A DNA stretch of 64,000 bases from Pyronema omphalodes (lineage: Eukaryota; Ascomycota; Pezizomycetes; Pezizales; Pyronemataceae): the NCBI GenBank assembly GCA_024516155.1, contig JAJJXM010000010.1, forward strand, positions 744,001-808,000, given 5' to 3'. How positions within the stretch are numbered: position 1 is the stretch's first letter; each line of letters starts with the position of its first letter. A program made the position numbers and the translations under genes. Under the pieces are notes generated by a model. It searched no databases. It was not told where the DNA came from and saw only the letters and a list, made by a program, of their open reading frames with translations. Below are positions 55,581-64,000 of this stretch, piece by piece.

Positions 55581-58400
55581 ATGCCGGTGAAACGTAAAGC
55601 TGGTATACAAACTCTCTCTCAGCTGCTTGAACACCTTTGAATGCCCGAGGCTGCCTTTGATTGCCCTTGACAGTCTTTGATAGTCTTTGGCAGCCTTTGG
55701 AAACCTTTCAAAAGCTTGATCTCTCTACTAACAGCTTCTCAGGCGTGCCCGCTGTCGCGGCCACCAAGCGATCCCGCACCGCCACTCCCGCCGGTAGCAT
55801 CAGCGTGAGCGAAGACGACTACAGTGACAGCGAGAATGAATCTGCAGAAGAAGAAGATATGTCACGAGTAATCAACAAGTTTACGATCAAGCAAGGAGAG
55901 ACAGAGACCGCTACCACCAGCAAGATTCACGACGCTGCATCCAAGTTTTTCACCAAGAAAGGACGCGACAATACCCACTTACAATTAAAGCCCGGTCACC
56001 AAAACCGTCCGCTGTGGGTTGATCCTAATGGAACTATTATTATGGAGAGTTTCTCTCCGCTCGCTCCGAGAGCTCAGGAATTTTTGACTACGATTGGTGA
56101 ACCTCAGAGTAGACCACAGTATCTACATGAGTATAAGATCACTGCGCATTCGCTCTATGCCGCGGTGGCCTCAGCTGGTCTTACTCCTCAAGATCTTCTG
56201 GGAACGCTGGAACGGTTTTCCAAGGTCTCTGTGCCAAAGTCTATTGCTAAGTTCATCAAGGAGACGACGGAGAGTTATGGAAAGATTAAGTTGGTTTTGA
56301 AGGATAACAGATATTTCATCGAGAGCAAAGACCCACAGATGTTACAGCGGTTACTTACCGACCAGGAAATTGGACCTTTAAGGTTACAAGGAGATGTTGT
56401 GAGGGAGAAAGCTCCCCAGATGCGGGGACTCGTTATTCCTGGTACTAAGGAAGCTGCTGGTGTTAAACAGGCTGTCTCGCACCCAACGGTAGCAACCGGA
56501 GAAGACATTGCTGCTGCTGTCGAGGCTGCTGAAGGGCCCGCTGATGATATGTTGGCTGAAGTACCAACTGTTAGAGAAGAGGAGGAGGGTGATGATGACG
56601 AAGATGAGGATACTGTTCACTCCTTCGAGATCAGCGCGGAATCTGTCGAAACAGTACAGAAACGATGCTTTACTCTAGGATTCCCCATCTCAGAAGAATA
56701 CGCTTTCAGAGATGATACGAAGAATCCGGATCTTAATATAGATCTTAGACCTCACGCCAGAATTCGTTCGTACCAAGAAGTTAGTTTGAATAAGATGTTC
56801 GGAAACGGACGTGCTAAATCCGGTATTATTGTCTTACCGTGTGGTGCCGGTAAAACTTTGGTCGGTATTTCGGCCGGTTGTACCATCAAGAAGTCCATTG
56901 TAGTTTTGGCAACTTCAGCGTCAGTGAGATTCCAGTCCAGTGTGCTATTTTTTTCTGCCCGTTGCTTTCAGCGTATCCTTTTATCACACTGGAATTATAC
57001 TGTAAGCTGACACTTTGTCAAGTATGTCTGTCGTCCAATGGAGACAACAATTTATTCAATGGAGCAACATCGACCCTGACCAAATCGCCGTATTCACCTC
57101 CGAAAACAAAGCCGCCTTCAAAGGTGATGCCGGTATCATTGTATCCACATACTCCATGGTTACCCAGACTCGTGGTCGTTCCCACGACTCTGAAAAGATG
57201 ATGCAGTTCCTTATGGGACGTGAATGGGGTCTTCTGATCCTTGACGAGGTCCACGTCGTTCCTGCTGCTATGTTCAGAAAGGTGTTGACCTCTATCAACT
57301 CTCATGCTAAGTTGGGTTTGACTGCGACTTTACTCAGAGAGGATGATAAGGTCTCGGATCTTAACTTCTTGATTGGCCCCAAGCTTTATGAGGCAAATTG
57401 GATGGAACTTGCGGAGCTGGGTCACATCGCTAAGGTCCAGTGCGCCGAAGTCTGGTGTCCTATGAGCCCGGAGTTTTACACCCAATACCTTAATGAGCAG
57501 GATGCAAGAAAAAAGACTCTTTACTACATTATGAACCCTCGGAAGTCAGTATTACCTTTCTGATTTGTTTGTTTGCCCTGTTACATAAATCCATGCTAAC
57601 ACGCACCCAGATTCCAAGCCTGTCAATTCCTTATCGACCATCACGAGAAGCGTGGTGACAAAATCATCGTCTTTTCCGACAACGTATTCGCCCTACAGCA
57701 ATACGCCCTGAAGCTCGGAAAGGCTTACATTTTCGGTGAAACTCCTCAACAAGAACGTATGCGAATTCTTGAAAACTTCCAGTTGAACGACCAAGTCAAC
57801 ACTATCTTCCTTTCCAAGATTGGTGACACATCTCTCGACTTGCCTGAAGCTACATGCCTCATCCAAATTTCCTCCCACTATGGATCTCGTCGTCAAGAAG
57901 CCCAGCGTCTAGGAAGAATTCTCAGAGCAAAGAGAAGAAATGATGAAGGTTTCAATGCATTCTTTTATTCTCTTGTTAGCAAAGATACCGCGGAGATGTA
58001 TTATTCAAACAAGAGACAGGCTTTCTTGGTCGATCAGGGATATGCGTTCAAGGTTATTACCCATTTACAGGGCATTGAAAATATGCCTGGGTTACACTTC
58101 ACGACGTTGGCAGAGAGGAAGGAGTTATTGGAGTCTGTTATGTTGCAGAATTCCGAAGCTGCGAGTCAGGAGAAGGATGATTTCGATAACGCACAAGGAC
58201 TGTCTTATAATGCGAAGAGGAGAGGAGCGAAACGCTCGAAGGGCAAGTTGTCGGAGCTTTCGGGAGGTAATACTATGGCATACATGGAGAGGAATAAGAG
58301 TAAGAATAAGGAGTTGAAGGCGGGTAAATCGGCGTTCTTTAAGAAGCTTAATAGGGACACAGAGAGGAGAAAGAAGGAACAGAAGGCCATGCTGCAATAG
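55581..58400 (+). CDS. SSL2: Ssl2/XPB (ERCC3), TFIIH 3'-5' DNA translocase subunit
   Basis: ATPase of TFIIH, used for promoter opening and nucleotide-excision repair. Exons are 55581-55602, 55743-56919, 57023-57544 and 57611-58400, giving 836 aa. The 22-nt first exon encodes MPVKRKAG. The amino third ([20 protein letters not shown], then [17 protein letters not shown]) is the XPB damage-recognition-like domain. The helicase core has the Walker A PCGAGKT (~373), the DEVH box ILDEVHVVP (~472), the RED motif LLRED (~503) and the second lobe [12 protein letters not shown] to [32 protein letters not shown] segment follows, and the end is basic. Junctions fit the family ([22 protein letters not shown]). 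Intron 1 (140 bp) contains tandem repeats of CTTTGAN-type units. Confidence 0.95.
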
Positions 58401-59334
58401 GATCTTAGCAAGTAAGGAGGAGAAGTCTGGTGTGGAGGATTATAGTGTGAAGGATGATGAAGATGATGAATAACATTCGTGAAATTGACGGCGGAGTTAT
58501 CTTGACGCCGAACAAAATGTATTTTAAGTTTTTTTTTTAGAGCTGATGTGGGATGGATTGGTTGATATTATTGATTAGAGTAGCTTCTTAAGTTGTCTTT
58601 CTTGGAAATATCAATTTGTCTCTCTCCCTCAAAAAAAAAAAAAAAAAACATCGCCGATATCAGTAATTGATTCTTGTGTAGCAATCGGAATTATTAATCC
58701 TCCTCTATGTGTTTGTTGTTCGATTCCCTCTAAAGATCATACCGTCATTTCTCCGATGTATAAAACCACACATGTACCATCCATCGATAAGCGTGACGGA
58801 TAGACACGGCAACACCCGCCGCAGTGCCGCAGCGCCGCAGAGAAAAAAGTTGCAACGCAAGCAGCAAGCAATAAGCCCACCTCACAAGCCGGGACCCCCG
58901 CCCCAGAGTCCAAACGAAGGAAAGCGGGCGACGACAACTACATACAAGCACATGTCCATCCATTTTCCATCTCCCGGCGTGAGCACCTACCGACATGTCA
59001 CATGTGCAGGGATAAGAAGGAAGTCGAGACTACTGCCATAGAAGTATTTTAACGATGTCATCGCGACTAATAGTTAGCTACAGACTACAGACTACAGTAA
59101 CTTAGAACCCTTGTGGAAGACCCGCGATTTTTTTTTTGGACTCCGCGACGACGATACTACTTCCTCGATACTTGCGAAACATTCTTGTTTGGTCTTTTGA
59201 ACCTCGAATTAAGACCTCGAACTTCGGACTTCAGACTTCGGGCTTCGGGCTTCGGGCTTCGGGATTCGCCAATTATCTTCTCCAACTCCCTCGAGCGAAA
59301 CTCTTGAGCTTCATAAACTACGTCAAGCTTCACA
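58401..59334. other. intergenic between SSL2 and BNA4
   Basis: Contains an A run of ~17 at 58631-58648 and a TTCGGGC/TTCGGAC decayed array at 59222-59265 just before the BNA4 start. No supported gene. Confidence 0.5.
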
Positions 59335-61022
59335 ATGCCAGACACGAAACGCAAATCTGTCGCTATTGTCGGTGCTGGTCCGGTTGGTGCTTTGGCTGGT
59401 CTATACTTCTCACATCTTGGGTGGTCTGTGACTATCTATGAGCTTCGTGGTGGTGCGTTATCCTGTCGAAATATTTGCTTTCAAACTTCCCTTCGAGGTT
59501 TCATTCGAAGTTCTTTTCAAGGTTCCCTTCGAGGTTCTCTTCGAGGTTCACTTCGTGGTTGCCTTTAACTTCTTTCCACGCTTCTACCCCGCTATGTCCA
59601 ACCCCGCCATGTCTCGTCTCACCCCCACTAACCTCGTCTCAACCAGACCTCCGCCTCCCTTCAAACCGCACTGTAGGCTCCGGAAAATCCATCAACCTTG
59701 CTCTATCAGAACGAGGCATCAACGGACTCCGTAACATCGGCGATAATGAAGTCCTCCTAAACAAAGTTCTCGAATCCACCATCCCAATGGTCGGACGAAT
59801 GATTCATAAAGGAAAAATCGGGGAAGAAGGGGAGGGGCAGGATTATGATCCGGTTCTTGGACGGTTTATTAGGTCTGCTGATAGGGCGCTGTTGAATATG
59901 CAGCTGCTTGATGCTCTGGAAGAAAGAGAGGGTGTGCAGCTGTTGTTTGGGTGGAAGTTGAAGGGATTGAAACTTCAGGGACCTGAGGGGGCGGAGGTGG
60001 AGGTCGTTAACGGGGAGGGTCAGACGGAAACTAGGATTGTGGATTTGGTTGTAGGAGCGGATGGAGCTCATAGTGCGGTCAGGAATCAGTTGCAGAGGCA
60101 TGTTAAGTATGTTATACCAATGGACCTATGGAGAGATGGGACTTGGAATGCTGACAGTAGGTGTAATAGGATGTATTACGAGCAGACGTATATTAATACT
60201 CTATGGTGCGAGTTCAACATCCCGCCACACCCTGTTACGGGAGACTTCCAGCTCTCCAAGAATCACCTTCATATTTGGCCTAAGCAGACACAGATGTTTA
60301 TCGCCATTCCTAGTATGGATAAGTCATTTACCTGCACCTTATTCGCACCTGAGGAATGTTTTGATGCTATCAAGACCAAGGTTGATTTGATTACTTTCTT
60401 CACGGAACACTATCCGGATGTGCTTAAGATTATTGGTGCTGAGTCGCTGGCCGATCAGTACTTTACTCATGAGCACCTTCCGTTGGTGAGCCTTAGAACT
60501 AGTCCTTATCACTACAAGGATAGATGTGTTATCATAGGAGATGCTGCACATGCTATGGTTCCGTTTTATGGCCAAGGAATGAATGCGGGTTTCGAGTCGG
60601 TGAATGTGCTGATGAAGCATATTAAGGAGAACCCTAACGATCTCGGTAAAGCTTTACAGGATTACACTAATGAAAGAAAGCCGGATGCTTGGGCGATTGT
60701 TGAGTTGGCTATGAGGAATTATGATGAGATGAGGAGTGGAGTTACCAAGAGAGGTTATCTGCTCAGAAAATGGGTTGAGGAGGCGTGTGCTAAGTGGGTA
60801 CCGAGTCTTGGTGTTAAGACATTGTATTCCATGGTTAGTTTTGGGAATGATAGGTATTCCATGGTGTTGAGAAAGGCGGAAAGTCAAGGAAGAGCTGAGG
60901 AGAGGTTGTTGGCTACTGTTTTACTGGCGGCGTTGGCGGGGGCTGGTTACAAGGCGGGCGTATGGAGAGCGCTCAAGGTGGGATTGAGAGCTGGTGTTGA
61001 CGCGTTTATGCAACGCCGATAG
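59335..61022 (+). CDS. BNA4: kynurenine 3-monooxygenase
   Basis: FAD-dependent hydroxylase of the mitochondrial outer membrane. It converts L-kynurenine to 3-hydroxykynurenine with NADPH and O2 in de novo NAD synthesis from tryptophan. Exons are 59335-59452, 59647-60106 and 60170-61022, giving 476 aa. Motifs are the dinucleotide fold AIVGAGPVGAL (GxGxxG at 13-18), SINLALSERG, DLVVGADGAHSAVRN, the family segment TYINTLWCEFNIPP, HLHIWPKQTQMFIAIPS and GDAAHAMVPFYGQGMNAGFE (~316). The carboxy end is hydrophobic-to-basic (TVLLAALAGAGYKAGVW), consistent with a membrane anchor. Intron 1 (194 bp) carries a TTCGAGGTTC-type tandem array. Intron 2 (63 bp) is a multiple of three without a stop; its removal gives the aligned RHVK-MYYEQTYI. 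Confidence 0.93.
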
Positions 61023-61372
61023 ATTTTGTTTAGAGACTTTTGTTTCTTTTTAATTAGCCAGCGACTGTACTAGGAGTTTAGATGTATTAATCCACTCTGT
61101 CAACTCTCCATTATGTCATGTTCTCCAACCGAGTGACGCTTCCTGAACGCGGCTCATCCGTAGCCCCCGCCCCGGATCTTACTAAGCGCTCCTGTTCGGG
61201 AATAGCCCCTTACCCGGGCCAATCACAGTGTCCGCTACAGCCGACCACCGGTTTGGTGCAAGATTCAGTCGTCCGGCTTCTCATCGCGATTTCCTCCGTC
61301 AAAGCAAAACCCAAAAGTCACCACCTCTCCCCTCCGACCCACCCGAAAACCCCCCAATTTTCTTGAGTCAAG
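61023..61372. other. short intergenic region before ATP3
   Basis: 350 bp; C-rich toward the ATP3 start. It contains no supported ORF beyond chance frames. Confidence 0.4.
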
Positions 61373-62705
61373 ATGTTCTCCCGGGCTGCCAGACCCGCTC
61401 TCAAGAGTGCCTCCGCTGTCGCCGTCAGGTAATTGACCTCTTCCCTCTGTTCGTTGCGGTCATCCGTTGCCATCGCATACACCCCACTTCCACTCACCCT
61501 GCCGAAACTTTGGTGGTGTTGGTTGGTGATGGGTGTATGACTTTGCCGACGACGTAACGCACACCACAACTACACAACAACCAACAACTCATCCAATTGT
61601 GTACAGGCCAGCACTCTCCAACAACTATGCCACCCTCCGTGAAATCGAAGGCCGTCTCAAGTCCATCAAGAACATCGAGAAGATCACCAAGACCATGAAG
61701 ATCGTTGCTTCCACCCGTATGAACCAGGCTCAGCGCTCCATGCAGTCGTCGCGGGTTTACGGAGAGTCCTCCAACAAGGTCTTCGAGGAGGCCGAGGCCA
61801 AGCCCGTTGAGGGAGGAAAGACCCTCTTCATTGTCTCTTCCTCCGACAAGGGACTTTGCGGAGGAGTTCACTCTTCCCTCTCCAAGGCCGTCCGTGTCAA
61901 GCTCGAGGCCAACCCCAACGCTGATGTCGTTGTTCTCGGAGAGAAGTGCAAGGGACAGCTCGGACGTTCCCACCCCCAGAACATGGTTCTCAGCTTCGCC
62001 GGTATCGGAAAGGACGTTCCTACCTTCGCTACCGCCCAGGCCATCGCCGACCAGATCGCTCAGTTGCCCACCCAGTACGAGAACGTCCAGATTGTCTACA
62101 ACTCTTTCTTGACCCCCGTCTCCTACGAGGCTACCACCATCGACGCCTTCTCTGAGGACGCCGTTAAGGCTGCTGGTACGTTAAGGACCCCTTATATCAC
62201 ATTACGCCAAGCCCCCTCCCCTCCAAGGATATCAATGATGAAAAGATTTCGGATGTAAACCATTTAACCACCGAGAGCGCAAAACCGTGTGGAAACTTTC
62301 CGTTGCCTTCCTTCTGATATACCCTTCATTTATTACATATGTTGAAATTTGATGGAATTGAACCTATAACTGACATATATCAGCCAACATCACCGCTTTC
62401 GAGACCTCCGATGAGCAGCTCCCCAACCTCCGCGAGTTCGCTCTTGCCAACTCCATCTTCTGGGTAACGACACCTTCTATGATTCCCTGAAATGGAAATA
62501 TCCGGTTATCTAACACCAAGAATAGGCTCTTGCCGAGGGATACGCTTGCGAGATTGCCGCTCGTCGTAACGCCATGGACAACGCCTCCAAGAACGCCGGA
62601 GAGATGATTGGAAAGTTCCAGATTCTTTACAACCGTACCAGACAGGCTGTCATTACCGGAGAGTTGGTCGAGATTATTACTGGAGCTGCTGCTTCCGCAG
62701 AGTAA
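61373..62705 (+). CDS. ATP3: mitochondrial F1-ATP synthase subunit gamma
   Basis: Central rotor stalk of F1Fo-ATP synthase, in the mitochondrial matrix. Exons are 61373-61428, 61607-62175, 62384-62463 and 62526-62705, giving 294 aa. The start [19 protein letters not shown] is a basic, hydroxylated presequence without acidic residues, as expected for import. The mature part begins [21 protein letters not shown] and includes [18 protein letters not shown], then [17 protein letters not shown]. The conserved closing helix region reads [20 protein letters not shown], then [21 protein letters not shown]. Introns are 178, 208 and 62 bp; the first two are long for this window. The intron-1 acceptor GTGTACAG has a weaker branch site than others, but the frame and the join AVR-PALSNN are well supported. 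Confidence 0.95.
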
Positions 62706-63679
62706 AAAATTGGCGGATTGTCCTTTTTCGTCAATGTAGTTTTAGTATACTTATAAATACTGGAAGTGTGAATAGATTCTTTGCAGTGCACATATATCTG
62801 ATAGGAAGAAATGAAAAAAAGAGATATCTATCAATTTTTTAAAAAAATCGGTGGTTCTGGAAATGATTGGAAAGAAGATTTAAGTGTGTGGAAATGATTG
62901 AATGATAAACAAATTATGGGTGAATGGAATTTACTTCGGCCAGATGGGAATATTATAGTAAGAATGTGAAAGGAACAATTTTCAGATATTTCATCAGTTT
63001 CATCAAATAAACTGATGTATTTTAACCCCAAATATCCTTTACCGAAGGTTACGTCACTGTACCTAATACCTATACACTACGCAAGACTGGATCGTCCCCA
63101 TAGAGCTACGTACGTCGATGCCCAAACTCAGGTAAATGGGGTACTTCATGAAATATCACTATCACTTTCATCATTATTATACTCGATCATTCATACCAGG
63201 GCCACCGAGCCACCGAGCTACCGAGCTACCCACCCATTCAGTCAGCCAGTCAGCCAGTCCCCGAATCTACGAATCTACGAATTATAGAGCCTAAGATTAC
63301 GAGTTAAGGTCCAGCCCAGTCTAGTCCAGTCCAGTCGAGTCGAGTTGAATCGAGTCGAGTTTTAATGACTACATACATCCTAATACCTTTCTCTTATCAC
63401 TCTATACATCTGGAACCTCAAGTTCAGAATATTTAGTTAATACCCTGAGATCTTGTTGTCTATCTGTTAATAGATTGTGAGACTATAACCGGGGAATTTA
63501 TTGTGAGAGTATAGATTTATTGAATCGTCGGTTTATTGGTTTATTGGTTCATTGGTTCATCGAGTCATTGGTTCATTGGGTTGTGGAGTATGTATTGTAA
63601 TTTGGGGTTTGGAATTTGGAATTGAATTTACTGTATTGATACGGTTATGGTCTGTTTCATAAGCGATTGTAGATTGGTG
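62706..63679. other. 3' flank of ATP3 and repeat-rich intergenic sequence
   Basis: AT-rich, with small arrays: CCACCGAG/CTACCGAG near 63203-63230, CAGTC/GAGTC near 63314-63360 and TTATTGGT/TCATTGGT near 63530-63580. No supported gene. Confidence 0.5.
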
Positions 63680-63966
63680 TTGAATCCATTGAATCCATTG
63701 AATCCATTGAATCCATTGAATCCATTGAATCCATTGAATCCATTGAATCCATTGAATCCATTGAATCCATTGAATCCATTGAATCCATTGAATCCATTGA
63801 ATCCATTGAATCCATTGAATCCATTGAATCCATTGAATCCATTGAATCCATTGAATCCATTGAATCCATTGAATCCATTGAATCCATTGAATCCATTGAA
63901 TCCATTGAATCCATTGAATCCATTGAATCCATTGAATCCATTGAATCCATTGAATCCATTGAATCT
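63680..63966. repeat. 9-bp minisatellite (TTGAATCCA)n, about 31 copies
   Basis: An almost perfect tandem array running to near the window end, followed by one TTGAATCTA variant and GAAGATACT units. The 9-base unit keeps frames open on both strands (Leu-Asn-Pro forward, Met-Asp-Ser reverse), creating two repeat-only ORFs that I do not regard as genes. Confidence 0.95.
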
Positions 63967-64000
63967 ATTGAAGATAGAAAGATACTGAAGATACTGAAGA

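Noticed and set aside
59335..59568. FRGSLRGSLRGS repeat extension of the BNA4 first exon
   Set aside because: This is the tandem-repeat intron read through; a donor GTGCGT and ACTAAC branch site restore the conserved protein.
63657..63959. 100-codon Met-Asp-Ser repeat ORF (and the Leu-Asn-Pro ORF on the other strand)
   Set aside because: Both are produced by the 9-bp minisatellite; no unique sequence or splice support.

Overview
The window looks like nuclear chromosomal DNA of a filamentous ascomycete (Pezizomycotina). Most introns are 48-180 bp with GT..AG ends and a CTAAC/CTGAC-type branch site close to the acceptor. The proteins read as orthologues of conserved fungal genes, genes lie on both strands with individual promoters, and there are no operons. 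The exact species cannot be read from the sequence. All exon structures below were built by eye from reading frame, splice signals and family knowledge.

Layout. 2.5-25.2 kb is a dense housekeeping block: a zinc alcohol dehydrogenase, VPS20 (ESCRT-III), a PRELI/Ups mitochondrial lipid-transfer protein, a CCCH/FG nucleoporin (NUP42 type), eIF3f, SLX1 nuclease, NOP7/pescadillo, a cwf23-type DnaJ splicing factor, BMT5 rRNA methyltransferase and a Pch1/Ctk2-type transcriptional cyclin. 27.5-36.9 kb holds a stand-alone adenylate-forming enzyme, a WSS1 DNA-protein-crosslink protease, FYV10/GID9 (GID ubiquitin ligase) and a RING+ZZ protein. 37-45.5 kb is gene-poor: a ~0.8 kb element with 119-bp terminal inverted repeats, a probable decayed gene, an 18-bp perfect inverted repeat beside a 44-bp duplication, and several minisatellites. 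45.5-62.7 kb returns to housekeeping genes: a long-chain acyl-CoA synthetase, a fungal protein of unknown function, SEC9 (SNAP-25), NOB1, SSL2/XPB, kynurenine 3-monooxygenase (BNA4) and ATP synthase gamma (ATP3). The window ends in a long 9-bp minisatellite.

The genes do not form one pathway or an obvious biosynthetic cluster. Ribosome biogenesis and translation are well represented (NOP7, BMT5, NOB1, eIF3f), and three of these have CACGTG in the upstream region. The best non-genic finding is a 510-bp Mutator-like (MULE) non-autonomous element at 4531-5040 with 96-bp inverted repeats, a perfect 9-bp target duplication and what looks like the first part of a transposase gene. Short tandem repeats are unusually common, in intergenic DNA and inside several introns. 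I found no rRNA, convincing tRNA or CRISPR array, and no clearly new multi-gene system.
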